Below, in pieces: positions 1-8,229 of a stretch of DNA of 64,000 bases. Numbering within the stretch: the stretch's first letter is position 1; each line of letters begins with the position of its first letter. The stretch is from Gemmatimonadota bacterium (lineage in GTDB: Bacteria > ARS69): the NCBI GenBank assembly GCA_030747075.1, contig JASLLL010000003.1, positions 1 through 64,000 on the forward strand. Direction: 5' to 3'. A program made the position numbers and the translations under genes. The notes below the pieces were generated by a model. The model saw only the letters and a program-made list of their open reading frames with translations. It was not told the DNA's origin and did no database searches.

Positions 1-753
1 TCTTTCCTGGTGATGCCGTCGGATCGCGAGGCCAGAGACATGGCCCGTCGTCGCCAGATGGTTCTTCGTGAGCAGGCCCGCCGCAGCCAGACGCACACGA
101 CCCTGGAGAACCTCTTCGAGAGGATTCAAGAGGGGACTGCCCGGGAACTTCGCGCGATCGTGAAGGGAGATGTGGACGGTTCCGTGGAAGCGGTTGCGGA
201 CTCGCTGGAGAAGCTCTCCACCGAAGATGTCCACATCCAGATCATTCACCGTGGAGCCGGGGCGATCACCGAGTCGGATGTTCTTCTCGCGGCGGCCTCC
301 GACGCCATCATCCTCGGATTCCATGTGAAGCCGGATCCCACCGCCGCCGGGGCCGTCAAGCGCGAGGGCGTGGACTGCCGGTCCTACGGCGTGATCTACG
401 AAGCAGTGGAAGATGTCCGCGCTGCCATGGAGGGGCTCCTGGAGCCGGAGGTCGTTCGCAAGCAAGTCGGTCGTGCCGAGGTCCGCCAGATCTTCCGTGT
501 CCCGAAGCTGGGCGCGATTGCCGGGTCTATGGTGCTGTCCGGAGAGGTTCGCAGGAAGGCGGGCGTTCTCGTGATCCGGGAAGGCGAGACTCTCCACGAG
601 GGGGCCGTGGCTTCGCTCCGACGCTTCAAGGACGATGTCGCCGAGGTCAAGAACGGGTTTGAGTGCGGCATCGGCGTGGAGGGTTTCCCCGGGCTTCAGG
701 AGGGGGATATCCTGGAGGTCTTCGAAGATGTAAAGGTTGCGCGACGCCTTTGA
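1..753 (+). CDS. infB: Translation initiation factor IF-2, C-terminal part (partial)
   Basis: The frame is open from the first base, so the GTPase domain of this initiator-tRNA carrier lies upstream of the window. About 250 residues are visible. They include domain III, with the stretch LRAIVKGDVDGSVEAVADSL and the HRGAGAITESDV motif, and then the C-terminal beta-barrel (GRAEVRQIFRVPKLG, and ending in GDILEVFEDVKVARRL) that contacts the fMet-tRNA acceptor end. It heads a classical infB-rbfA-truB-ribF-rpsO-pnp translation cluster; the DUF503 gene starts a few bases after its TGA stop. Identification is secure; only the 5' end is missing. Confidence 0.97.
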   Translation, partial: SFLVMPSDREARDMARRRQMVLREQARRSQTHTTLENLFERIQEGTARELRAIVKGDVDGSVEAVADSLEKLSTEDVHIQIIHRGAGAITESDVLLAAASDAIILGFHVKPDPTAAGAVKREGVDCRSYGVIYEAVEDVRAAMEGLLEPEVVRKQVGRAEVRQIFRVPKLGAIAGSMVLSGEVRRKAGVLVIREGETLHEGAVASLRRFKDDVAEVKNGFECGIGVEGFPGLQEGDILEVFEDVKVARRL

Positions 754-771
754 TCGCGGGTGGTGTTCCCT

Positions 772-1077
772 GTGAGAGTCATGAGTCTGCAAATCGATTT
801 CCGTCTACCGGAGAGCGATTCCCTGAAGGCGAAGCGAAAGGTGATTCGCAGTCTGCGTGACCGAATTCGCGCGCGTTATCCTGTGGCGGTTGCGGAAGTG
901 GGGAGCCAGGACCTCCGTGCGAGAGCAGAGCTGGGGGTTGCGGCGGTGGGAGCGGAGGGCGGAAAGCTCACGACCGTGCTGGACGCGATCGTCCGCCTTG
1001 TGGAATCCGAACCCGGAGTTCTGGTGGTGAGCATGGACCGCCAGGACCATGGCACCGGTGAATACGGACAGTGGTGA
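772..1077 (+). CDS. DUF503 (YlxP-like) protein
   Basis: Small protein of about 101 residues of the DUF503/YlxP family, which typically sits between infB and rbfA; its molecular role is not established. The family signature is clear: PESDSLKAKRKVIRSLRDR, followed by VAVAEVGSQDL and RAELGVAAVG. I chose the GTG at 772 because it leaves 16 residues before the SLKAKR motif, as in known members. GTG codons at 760 and 763 would add four or three residues and cannot be excluded. rbfA follows after 3 bp, so the two are surely co-transcribed. A role in ribosome assembly is inferred only from the neighbourhood. Confidence 0.9.
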   Translation: MRVMSLQIDFRLPESDSLKAKRKVIRSLRDRIRARYPVAVAEVGSQDLRARAELGVAAVGAEGGKLTTVLDAIVRLVESEPGVLVVSMDRQDHGTGEYGQW

Positions 1078-1080
1078 GAA

Positions 1081-1482
1081 ATGCGATCCAGATCCCGAAC
1101 GCTTCGTAAGATGGACGGTCGACTGCGTGAGACCATCGCGCAGATTCTCTCCGTTCGTGTGGAAGACCCGCGTCTTCGTTTCGTGACTGTGCTCTCAGTG
1201 GAAGTCTCGCCGGAGTTCGACACGGCGCGCGTCTTTGTGTCCATTCTGGGGGACGAAACGGCACGGGAAGAGGCGATGCAGGGCCTCCGGGGAGCGGCGG
1301 GTTTCATTCAGGCCGAACTCGGGAGGACGGTACGCATTCGCCGAACTCCGCGACTGACCTTTATCTACGACGACAGCATTGTGCGCGGCATGCGGATGGA
1401 CGGTATTCTGGAGAGTCTCGTCAGCGACGGACCGACCCCAGGGGACGGGGAACCGGAAGAGGAAGACCGGGATGACGCGTAA
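1081..1482 (+). CDS. rbfA: Ribosome-binding factor A
   Basis: RbfA, a KH-fold 30S maturation factor that binds near the 5' end of 16S rRNA during late assembly and cold adaptation. The 133-residue product has the usual size. Residues about 1-110 carry the family pattern: a basic start, LRETIAQILSVRVEDPRL, VTVLSVEVSPEFDTARVFVS, and the late RRTPRLTFIYDDSIVRGMRM block. It ends in an acidic tail (EPEEEDRDDA). The ATG lies 3 bp after the DUF503 stop. The 3' end overlaps the nrnA start by 11 bp, which suggests coupled translation. Confidence 0.95.
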   Translation: MRSRSRTLRKMDGRLRETIAQILSVRVEDPRLRFVTVLSVEVSPEFDTARVFVSILGDETAREEAMQGLRGAAGFIQAELGRTVRIRRTPRLTFIYDDSIVRGMRMDGILESLVSDGPTPGDGEPEEEDRDDA

Positions 1483-2443
1483 GGTTCTGGAGTTTGTGCA
1501 GGAGTACGACGGCTTCCGGATCCTGGCACACCGGGATCCCGACGGGGATTCGCTGGGGAGTCAGTTGGGGCTGGCGAACATTCTGCGGGCCACGAACAAG
1601 TCGTGTGAGGTCTTGGTCCACGGCCCGCTTCCCGCTTCCTACGATTTTCTCCCGGGCGTGGACCAGGTGCTGGAATCTCCCGCAGGGCGGATGCCGGACG
1701 GGCATGCAGTGATCGTCCTGGACTCCACATCACCGGAACGCCTCGGACCGCTCCAGAGCGCGGTGGAAGAGGGTGTGCCGCTTCTCAACATCGATCACCA
1801 TCCGGACAATACGCGGTTTGGTAATGTGGCCTGGGTAGATCCCACGGCGGCTGCAACCGCACAGCTGATCGCGGAGCTGGCGAGCGCAGCCTCTCTTCCG
1901 GTCAGCCCGGGTGCGGCGTTCTGCCTGTACACGGGACTCCTCACGGACACCGGTCGCTTCACCTTCTCGAACACGGATGCCCGGGCGCTGGAGGTGGCCG
2001 CGGGACTGGTGCGACACGGGGCGGATCCACGGGGGATCGCCACGCAGATCTACGAACGCCTGCCGGCTGCCGGGGTCCGACTGCTGGGGAAAGCGCTGGA
2101 CAGCCTGGAGGTCACCGGGGATGGGCGAGTCGGTGTCCTTCTGGTGACGCGGAAGATGCTGGCGGAGACGGGTGCATCCACGCAGGATTCCGAGGGATTC
2201 GCGACCTTCGCCCGGTCCATTCGCGGGGTTCGCGTGGGGCTTTTCCTTCGGGAGACCGTGGAGGGCGATGTCAAGGTGAGCTTCCGATCCAATGAAGGAG
2301 TGCAGATCGATGGACTGGCAGGCCGGTTTGGAGGCGGGGGGCACGCCGCCGCCGCAGGAGCCCGGATTCCGGGGCCGATCGAGGAGGCGAAAGAAGTCCT
2401 CCTCCAGGCGATCAAGGCGCACCTCGACGGGGCGGACTCCTGA
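1472..2443 (+). CDS. nrnA: DHH-family phosphoesterase, NrnA-like oligoribonuclease/pAp phosphatase
   Basis: A 323-residue DHH/DHHA1 protein. NrnA relatives degrade nano-RNAs and dephosphorylate 3'-phosphoadenosine 5'-phosphate in the cytoplasm. Metal-binding motifs are complete: HRDPDGDSLGS (about residues 19-29), a central VLDSTS aspartate, the IDHHPDN signature, and near the C-terminus the DHHA1 loop GGGGHAAAAG. The ATG at 1472 is preferred over a longer frame because homology starts there; it overlaps rbfA by 11 bp. In this cluster the gene is regularly found between rbfA and truB. Its last ~134 bases are also read in another frame as the proposed truB start. NrnA-type activity is a family inference. 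Confidence 0.9.
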   Translation: MTRKVLEFVQEYDGFRILAHRDPDGDSLGSQLGLANILRATNKSCEVLVHGPLPASYDFLPGVDQVLESPAGRMPDGHAVIVLDSTSPERLGPLQSAVEEGVPLLNIDHHPDNTRFGNVAWVDPTAAATAQLIAELASAASLPVSPGAAFCLYTGLLTDTGRFTFSNTDARALEVAAGLVRHGADPRGIATQIYERLPAAGVRLLGKALDSLEVTGDGRVGVLLVTRKMLAETGASTQDSEGFATFARSIRGVRVGLFLRETVEGDVKVSFRSNEGVQIDGLAGRFGGGGHAAAAGARIPGPIEEAKEVLLQAIKAHLDGADS

Positions 2444-3341
2444 CATCCACGGAGTCGTGGCATTCGACAAGCCGTCGGGTTGGACCTCGCACGATGTAGT
2501 GGGAAAAGTGCGCGGGATTCTCGGCGGTGTGCGCGTCGGGCATGCGGGCACGCTGGATCCGGACGCGACCGGCGTCCTCCTCCTTTGCGTGGGGAGTGCC
2601 ACGAAGGTCTCCGCATTCCTCATGGAGTCGCACAAGGAGTATCTCGGTCGGGGGCACCTGGGAATCGTAACGGACACTCAGGATGCGGCGGGTCAGCTCG
2701 TGAGTCAGGCCGTCGTAGAGTGCAGCGCTGAAGAAGTCCGCGCGAAAGCGGCGGCCTTCGTGGGGGTCATCCAGCAGATCCCGCCCATGTATTCGGCAGT
2801 CAAAGTAGATGGAAAGAAGCTCTACGAGCTTGCGCGAAAAGGGGTCACCGTGGAGCGCAAGCCGCGCGAAGTCACGGTGGAGGAGTTTGAGATCCTCTCG
2901 GCGGCGCCTCCGGTGTTCGACTTTCGCCTGCGCTGCTCGAAGGGGACCTATGCCCGCACGCTGGTTCACGACCTGGGAGAGGCGCTGGGCTGCGGGGGGC
3001 ACCTTGCGCAGCTTCGTCGGTCACGCCAGGCGGGCTACGCCGAGGCGGACCTGCTGCCCGGCGAGGTGTTGAAGTCCCCGGACGCCGGGGAGAGGATCCT
3101 CCAGAGGATTCGCCCCGCCGGAGAGGCTTTCGCGTATCTGCCGCAGCTGGAGATGCCGCGCGGTTCCCTCTTGCGTGTGGGGTCCGGCTTCGCCGTAGCC
3201 TCGGGGCCTTCCGGACTGGTGCGTCTGGTGGCAGCGGACGGTTCGCCGCGCGGGCTGGGTCGCGTGGGCAAGGCGGGCGGGGAGGTGGTCTTCGTCTTTG
3301 GGGCGGTCACGCACACGGCACCCCGGGAGGCGAAGAGTTGA
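2310..3341 (+). CDS. truB: tRNA pseudouridine-55 synthase
   Basis: TruB isomerises U55 in the T-loop of tRNAs. The catalytic block VGHAGTLDPDATGVLLLCVG holds the nucleophilic Asp; QQIPPMYSAVKVDGKKLYE and CSKGTYARTLVHDLG are further TruB hallmarks, followed by a PUA-like C-terminus. The start is unusual. Homology begins near 2445, but no ATG, GTG or TTG lies between 2331 and 2456. The ATG at 2310 has a perfect AAGGAG at 2295-2300, 9 bases upstream. Starting there gives a 50-residue Arg/Lys/Ser-rich leader before DIHGV, reminiscent of the short basic leader of E. coli TruB. This means a 134-bp out-of-frame overlap with nrnA. The alternative is a GTG at 2457. Confidence 0.93.
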   Translation: MDWQAGLEAGGTPPPQEPGFRGRSRRRKKSSSRRSRRTSTGRTPDIHGVVAFDKPSGWTSHDVVGKVRGILGGVRVGHAGTLDPDATGVLLLCVGSATKVSAFLMESHKEYLGRGHLGIVTDTQDAAGQLVSQAVVECSAEEVRAKAAAFVGVIQQIPPMYSAVKVDGKKLYELARKGVTVERKPREVTVEEFEILSAAPPVFDFRLRCSKGTYARTLVHDLGEALGCGGHLAQLRRSRQAGYAEADLLPGEVLKSPDAGERILQRIRPAGEAFAYLPQLEMPRGSLLRVGSGFAVASGPSGLVRLVAADGSPRGLGRVGKAGGEVVFVFGAVTHTAPREAKS

Positions 3342-4360
3342 TTCGCATCGCCGGCTCGCACGATCTGAAGCGGGTGGGGAGCGGACCGCTTGCGGTCGCG
3401 CTGGGAGTTTTCGACGGGGTGCATCGCGGGCACCGGGCCGTACTTGCCGCGCTCCGGGATGGCGCACGAGAGGCACGGGCGGCTTCTATGGTCGTGACCT
3501 TCGACCCGCATCCGCTGGAGGTTCTTCGCCCGGATGCGGCACCCATGCTGCTCACCACGGTGGAAGAACGCCTGGCGCTCCTTGGGGAGTGCGCGGTCGA
3601 TGCGGCCTTCGTGTATCCGTTTGACCCGACTGTCGCCGGGCTATCGCCGGGAGAGTTTCTTGCACGGCTGGTCCCGCCTGGAGCGGAGCTTCGGCTTCTG
3701 GTGGCCGGGCATGACTTCCGAATGGGGAAGGACCGTACCGGCGGCACGCGGGAACTTCGGGCGGAAGGGGAAAGGCGCGGGTTCCGGGTCGTGGAGATTC
3801 CGGCCACAATGGAAGGCGACCGCTCCATTTCGTCGTCGTGGGTGCGGGCGCTCCTTACCAAAGGGCGCGTTCGGGAAGCCACGGAACTTCTGGGGCACCG
3901 CTACACGCTGGAGGGAACGGTGGGGCGGGGCAGAGGAATGGGACGGAAGCTCCAGTTCCCCACGGCGAATGTCGATACGAAAGATCGAAGGAAGCTCCTC
4001 CCGCTTCACGGAGTCTATGCGGCTTTCGTGTCGCTGAAGGGGGAGGATCCGCGGAATGCGGTGGTGAACATCGGGACGCGCCCCACCTTCGGAGATTCGC
4101 CGGAAGTGGTGGTAGAGGCGCACATTCCGGGGTTCAGCCGAGACCTGTCGGGGGCTTGGGCGGGACTGGCGCTGGTGGAGAGGATTCGGGACGAGAGGAG
4201 ATTCGCCTCCCCGGAGGCCCTCTCGGCGCAGATTTCGGCGGATGTGGAGGTCACAAAGAAGGTGTTGGAGGTGGCGAGAAAGCAGGTATTTCCCCCTTGT
4301 GTCCCCGGGGGGGCTCTGCTAGATTCTCGCGCTGTCGTCGATAGGAAGCGAAAGAGATGA
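3338..4360 (+). CDS. ribF: Bifunctional riboflavin kinase/FAD synthetase
   Basis: RibF phosphorylates riboflavin to FMN and adenylates FMN to FAD. The N-terminal nucleotidyltransferase domain (about residues 15-175) has [15 protein letters not shown], the FDPHP loop and a late SSSWVRALL. The C-terminal flavokinase domain (about 185-320) has [17 protein letters not shown] and [12 protein letters not shown]. Length (340 residues) is normal. The start is a TTG at 3338 that overlaps the truB TGA by 4 bp. The last residues (after about 305) are not family-like and overlap a candidate rpsO promoter. The order truB-ribF-rpsO is conserved in many bacteria. Confidence 0.96.
   Translation: MIRIAGSHDLKRVGSGPLAVALGVFDGVHRGHRAVLAALRDGAREARAASMVVTFDPHPLEVLRPDAAPMLLTTVEERLALLGECAVDAAFVYPFDPTVAGLSPGEFLARLVPPGAELRLLVAGHDFRMGKDRTGGTRELRAEGERRGFRVVEIPATMEGDRSISSSWVRALLTKGRVREATELLGHRYTLEGTVGRGRGMGRKLQFPTANVDTKDRRKLLPLHGVYAAFVSLKGEDPRNAVVNIGTRPTFGDSPEVVVEAHIPGFSRDLSGAWAGLALVERIRDERRFASPEALSAQISADVEVTKKVLEVARKQVFPPCVPGGALLDSRAVVDRKRKR
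4297..4325 (+). promoter_or_regulatory. Candidate promoter for rpsO-pnp
   Basis: TTGTGT at 4297-4302 and TAGATT at 4320-4325 with a 17-bp spacer, inside the 3' end of ribF and about 80 bp before rpsO. The -35 match is modest. In many bacteria rpsO has its own promoter downstream of ribF or truB, which makes the position sensible. Confidence 0.4.
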
Positions 4361-4406
4361 AGCGAGGAGCCCCATGGGGGGGCACCCAGGGAGAACCCAG
4401 CAGGCC

Positions 4407-4676
4407 ATGACGCTGTCGAGGGATGCCAAAGCGGATGTTATCCAGAAGCACCAGAAGCACGAGCAAGACTCGGGCTCACCAGAGGTGCAGATCGCTCTCT
4501 TGACAGAGCGGATCACTTACCTGACCGGTCACTTCCAGAATCACAAGAAGGACCACCATTCGCGTAGAGGACTCCTGAAGCTCGTCGGGCGCCGTCGTCG
4601 CCTACTCGACTACCTGAAAGCGAATAAGATCGAGCGCTATCGCGCCGTTCTGAAAGAGCTGGGTCTCCGAAAGTAG
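4407..4676 (+). CDS. rpsO: 30S ribosomal protein S15
   Basis: Primary 16S rRNA-binding protein of the small-subunit platform. The product is 89 residues, exactly the usual size, with the conserved core [19 protein letters not shown] and [20 protein letters not shown], and [20 protein letters not shown] at the end. The ATG at 4407 follows an AGGGAG at 4388-4393, rather far away; an upstream in-frame ATG would add 11 unrelated residues. The rpsO-pnp order is conserved widely. The 46-bp gap to pnp contains no terminator, so pnp is probably on the same transcript. Confidence 0.98.
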   Translation: MTLSRDAKADVIQKHQKHEQDSGSPEVQIALLTERITYLTGHFQNHKKDHHSRRGLLKLVGRRRRLLDYLKANKIERYRAVLKELGLRK

Positions 4677-4722
4677 GTTGTCCGCCCTCAATCAATCGCA
4701 GGGCGGGACAGAGAGGAATTCC

Positions 4723-6894
4723 ATGAAAACCACGAAGTCTGTGCGTATCGGGAGCGCGGAGCTCTCGTTTGAGACCGGGCATGTGGCCAAGCAGGCCAGC
4801 GGTTCGGTGATGGCTCGTTACGGCGATACGGTGGTCCTTGTGACTGCCCAGGCCTCCGGCAAGGATGATCCCGGCCGGGGTTTTCTTCCGCTCACGGTCG
4901 AGTACCGGGAGAAGTTCTACGCAGCCGGGAAGATCCCCGGCGGCTTCTTCAAGCGGGAGGCGCGGCCGAGTGAGAAGGAGATTCTCACCTGCCGCATGAT
5001 CGATCGTCCCATCCGTCCCCTCTTCAGCAAGGGCTGGAGCCAGGAGACGCAGGTGATCGCCTATGTCCTTTCCGCCGATCAGGAAAATGACTCGGACATC
5101 GTTGCCCTGACTGGGGCGTCCATGGCGCTCTGCCTGTCGGATATCCCGTTCGACGGTCCGCTTGGGGCGGTCCGAATCGGGCGCGTGGACGGTGAGTTCA
5201 TCGTCAACCCCACCTTTGAGCAACGGGAAGAGGCAGACCTCATCCTGGCCGTGGCAGGGAAGAAGGACTCCATTGTCATGGTGGAAGGTGGCGCGCAGGA
5301 AGTGGAAGAGAGCGTCGTGGTCGAGGCTCTTCAGCTTGCCTTCGACGAAATCCAGAAGCTCATCGGGCTTCAGGAAGAGATGCTGGCCACCGGTGTGGGG
5401 CACGACAAGGTGGAGTTCACTGCCCCGGCGCCTTCGGAGGAACTGACTGCCGCGGTCCACGAGGCCGTGGGCGGGAAGATCCACGAGGCCAACCTGAACC
5501 AGGAGAAGAAGACGCGCTCGGAGGCCGTCTCCGCCGTTCGCGCAGAGGTGATGGAAGCCCTTGCGGAACAGTTCCCGGAAGATGGGTCGCACATTCGCAC
5601 GGTCGTCTCCGCGATGGAGAAGGAGGACCTGCGTCTTGCGGTTCTGGACGAAGAGAGGCGCGCGGACGGTCGAGGTCTGAAGGACATCCGGCCGATCTCG
5701 TGCGAGGTGGGTGTGCTTCCGCGTCCGCACGGATCGGCGCTCTTTACGCGGGGCGAGACTCAGGCGCTGGTTGTGACCACCCTTGGAACCACGACCGACG
5801 AACAGAAGATCGATGCGCTGGAAGGGGCCACCTACAAGAGCTACATGCTCCACTACAACTTCCCGCCGTTCTGCGTCGGAGAAGTGCGCCGTATGTTCAG
5901 CACCAGTCGCCGGGAAGTCGGCCACGGTGCGCTGGCGGAGCGGGCACTGGAGCCGGTGATTCCCAGCGATGAGATCTTCCCCTACACCGTGCGTCTGGTG
6001 TCGGAGGTCACGGAGTCGAACGGTTCGTCTTCGATGGCGAGCGTCTGCGGAGGCTCGCTGGCTCTCATGGACGCGGCCGTTCCGATCAAGACTCCGGTGG
6101 CGGGGATTGCCATGGGGCTGATCGGCGAAGGAGATCGGTACGCCGTGCTGAGTGACATCCTCGGGGTGGAAGACCACCTCGGCGACATGGACTTCAAGGT
6201 CACGGGTTCGCGGGATGGCATCACAGCCCTCCAGATGGACAACAAGCTCGGGGGGATTCCTTTCTCCGTGCTGGAGCAAGCCTTGATGCAGGCCCGCGAC
6301 GGTCGTATCCACATTCTCGACAAGATGTCCGAAGCGTTGGAGGCTCCGCGCGAGGAACTCAGTGAGTTTGCCCCGCGCATCCTGCAGCTCTCGATCAACC
6401 CGAAGAAGATCCGCGACATCATCGGCCCCGGCGGGAAGATGATTCGCAGCATCTGCGAGGAGACCGGCGCAAACATCGATGTCGATGATGACGGCTCGGT
6501 GAAGATCTCGTCGGTGGATCGTGCGGCCGGACAGGCTGCGCTCCAGCGGGTGAAGGACATCGTGACGGACCCGGAACTGAATGCCACCTACACCGGCAAG
6601 GTTCGTCGCATCGAGCCTTTCGGGGCGTTCGTGGAAATCCTCCCGGGACGCGATGGACTGGTTCACATCTCCGAGCTGGATCGGGAGCGTGTGAATGAGG
6701 TGACGGACATCGTGAAGGAAGGCGATGTGCTGACGGTCAAGGTCATTGGCATCGACGACTCCGGCAAGGTCCGGCTGTCCCGGAAGGCCGTGATCATGGA
6801 GGAGGCGGGCGAGGAGTATGTCCCGTCGACTCGTGGCCCCCGGCGCGATTCGCGAGGACCGCGACGCCGTGGCCCGGTGGGCGCTCGTCGCTGA
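4723..6894 (+). CDS. pnp: Polyribonucleotide nucleotidyltransferase (PNPase)
   Basis: PNPase degrades RNA 3' to 5' with phosphate and can add tails; it forms a trimer and joins the RNA degradosome in many bacteria. The 723-residue product has two RNase PH-like domains (about 5-210 and 320-540) separated by a helical domain, then a KH domain (about 563-620, DIIGPGGKMIRSICEETGA) and an S1 domain (about 624-690, RIEPFGAFVEILPGRDGLVH). The C-terminal tail is short and Arg/Gly/Pro-rich (RGPRRDSRGPRRRG), probably RNA-binding. The ATG at 4723 has GAGAGG about 6 bases upstream. A strong terminator follows. Confidence 0.98.
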   Translation: MKTTKSVRIGSAELSFETGHVAKQASGSVMARYGDTVVLVTAQASGKDDPGRGFLPLTVEYREKFYAAGKIPGGFFKREARPSEKEILTCRMIDRPIRPLFSKGWSQETQVIAYVLSADQENDSDIVALTGASMALCLSDIPFDGPLGAVRIGRVDGEFIVNPTFEQREEADLILAVAGKKDSIVMVEGGAQEVEESVVVEALQLAFDEIQKLIGLQEEMLATGVGHDKVEFTAPAPSEELTAAVHEAVGGKIHEANLNQEKKTRSEAVSAVRAEVMEALAEQFPEDGSHIRTVVSAMEKEDLRLAVLDEERRADGRGLKDIRPISCEVGVLPRPHGSALFTRGETQALVVTTLGTTTDEQKIDALEGATYKSYMLHYNFPPFCVGEVRRMFSTSRREVGHGALAERALEPVIPSDEIFPYTVRLVSEVTESNGSSSMASVCGGSLALMDAAVPIKTPVAGIAMGLIGEGDRYAVLSDILGVEDHLGDMDFKVTGSRDGITALQMDNKLGGIPFSVLEQALMQARDGRIHILDKMSEALEAPREELSEFAPRILQLSINPKKIRDIIGPGGKMIRSICEETGANIDVDDDGSVKISSVDRAAGQAALQRVKDIVTDPELNATYTGKVRRIEPFGAFVEILPGRDGLVHISELDRERVNEVTDIVKEGDVLTVKVIGIDDSGKVRLSRKAVIMEEAGEEYVPSTRGPRRDSRGPRRRGPVGARR

Positions 6895-6918
6895 CCGCTG
6901 TGCGGCAAGATGACGCGA

Positions 6919-6950
6919 GGCCCCGGTCCCATGCGGACCGGGGCCTTTTT
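6919..6950 (+). terminator. Rho-independent terminator after pnp
   Basis: Perfect 11-bp stem, GGCCCCGGTCC (6919-6929) and GGACCGGGGCC (6935-6945), with a 5-base loop and a TTTTT run at 6946-6950. The U-run is only on the plus strand, so it ends the infB-pnp transcript rather than the convergent dapL gene. Confidence 0.93.
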
Positions 6951-6979
6951 GTTCGCAGCCGAGCCCGGTGGAGTGGCCG

Positions 6980-8164
6980 TCAGGTGTTCAGGATGCCGCT
7001 CTCGCGGATTCTGTGGACGGCTTCCTGCACGCGCTCTTCGTCGATAATGAGCGAGATGCGACAGAACCCTTCCCCGGCATCCCCGAACCCTGCACCGGGG
7101 CTGATGAGGACGCCGGTCTGGTCAAAGAGGCTCGTTACGAAGCTCACGGAGTCGGTGAATCCTCTCGGGATCCGGGTCCAGAGGTAGAGCGTGGCAGGAG
7201 GCACGGTGACTTCCCAGCCCGCTTCCGCCAGTCCCGCCACGAAGAGATCGCGGCGTGCCCGATAGGTCCCGCGCAGGTCGTCGATGGGGCGGCGTGAGCC
7301 GAGAAGAACCTGGGCGGCGGCCCGCTGTACGGCCATGAAGACGCCGAAGTCGAGATTGCTCTTCACCTTCAGCAGGAGGCTTCGGATCTCCGCATTCCCG
7401 GCAAGGAAACCGACTCTCCATCCGGCCATACTGAAGGTCTTCGAGAAAGAGTAGAACTCCACGGTGCGGCTTCGGGCTTCAGGAATCTCCAGAAAGCTGG
7501 GTGCCGGAGCGTCCTCGTCCAGAGTGAGGTCCGCGTAGGCAATGTCGGACACGATGACGATGTCGTGCCTCTCCGCGAAGGTCAGGATTTCGCGGTAGTG
7601 GTCCAGATCACAGACCGCCCCGGTGGGGTTGCCCGGGTAGTTCACGAGCATCATCTTCGCGCGATTGGCGACATCATCGGGGATCCGGTTCACATCGATC
7701 AGGAAGCCGTTCTCCTCCAGCAGCGGCATCTCCTGCACTTCGGCCTGCGCAATGCCGGCAGCACCGAGATAGGCCGGGTAGCAGGGGGTGGGCACCAGGA
7801 GGGTGTCGCCGGGGTTCAGGAGCGCCAGATACAGGTGCCCGATGCCTTCCTTGGTTCCGATGACGGGGAGAACTTCGGTGTCCGGATCCAGCGTGACGGA
7901 GAATCGACGATCGTACCAACTGGCGATGGCTTCCCGGAACTCGCTGATTCCATCGAAGGGCGGGTAGCGGTGGTTCTGGTGCGCGGGGTCATCCAGCGCG
8001 TCGTGAAGGGCGCGCGTGATGGTGTCGTCCGGGCGAAGATCCGGATTTCCGACGCCGAGATCGATGACATCGACTCCGCGCGCAACGGCCTTTGCCTTCA
8101 TCTCGTTCATGGTCTGAAAGATGTAGGGTCGCGATTTGGCGATCCGATCAGCTGCGCGGGACAT
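6980..8164 (-). CDS. dapL: LL-diaminopimelate aminotransferase-like class I/II aminotransferase
   Basis: A 394-residue PLP-dependent fold-type I aminotransferase. The PLP lysine is about K242 in YSFSKTFSMAGWRVGF; NYPGNPTGAV (about 175-184) and SDIAYADL carry the cofactor-contacting Asn and Tyr. The sequence DLGVGNPDLRPDDTI, the HRYPPFDG block and the GTKEGIGHL block resemble DapL, which makes LL-diaminopimelate from tetrahydrodipicolinate in one step; alanine or other amino-acid transaminases of this class are possible. The ATG at 8164 has GAGG about 6 bases upstream. It lies 65 bp downstream of the DUF4388 gene on the same strand and converges on pnp. Confidence 0.85.
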   Translation of the reverse strand: MSRAADRIAKSRPYIFQTMNEMKAKAVARGVDVIDLGVGNPDLRPDDTITRALHDALDDPAHQNHRYPPFDGISEFREAIASWYDRRFSVTLDPDTEVLPVIGTKEGIGHLYLALLNPGDTLLVPTPCYPAYLGAAGIAQAEVQEMPLLEENGFLIDVNRIPDDVANRAKMMLVNYPGNPTGAVCDLDHYREILTFAERHDIVIVSDIAYADLTLDEDAPAPSFLEIPEARSRTVEFYSFSKTFSMAGWRVGFLAGNAEIRSLLLKVKSNLDFGVFMAVQRAAAQVLLGSRRPIDDLRGTYRARRDLFVAGLAEAGWEVTVPPATLYLWTRIPRGFTDSVSFVTSLFDQTGVLISPGAGFGDAGEGFCRISLIIDEERVQEAVHRIRESGILNT

Positions 8165-8229
8165 GCCACACCTCGGGTTGGCGGAAAAGTGGTGCCGGGC
8201 GGCGTTCTGCGGCCCGGGAGCGCTTGCCG

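Noticed and set aside
4361-4406. S15-binding autoregulatory leader before rpsO
   Set aside because: Such leaders exist in several bacteria, but I could not identify a convincing pseudoknot or three-way junction by eye.
4513-6666. A 717-codon minus-strand open frame opposite pnp
   Set aside because: The plus strand encodes full-length PNPase; the antisense frame has low-complexity composition and no family motif.
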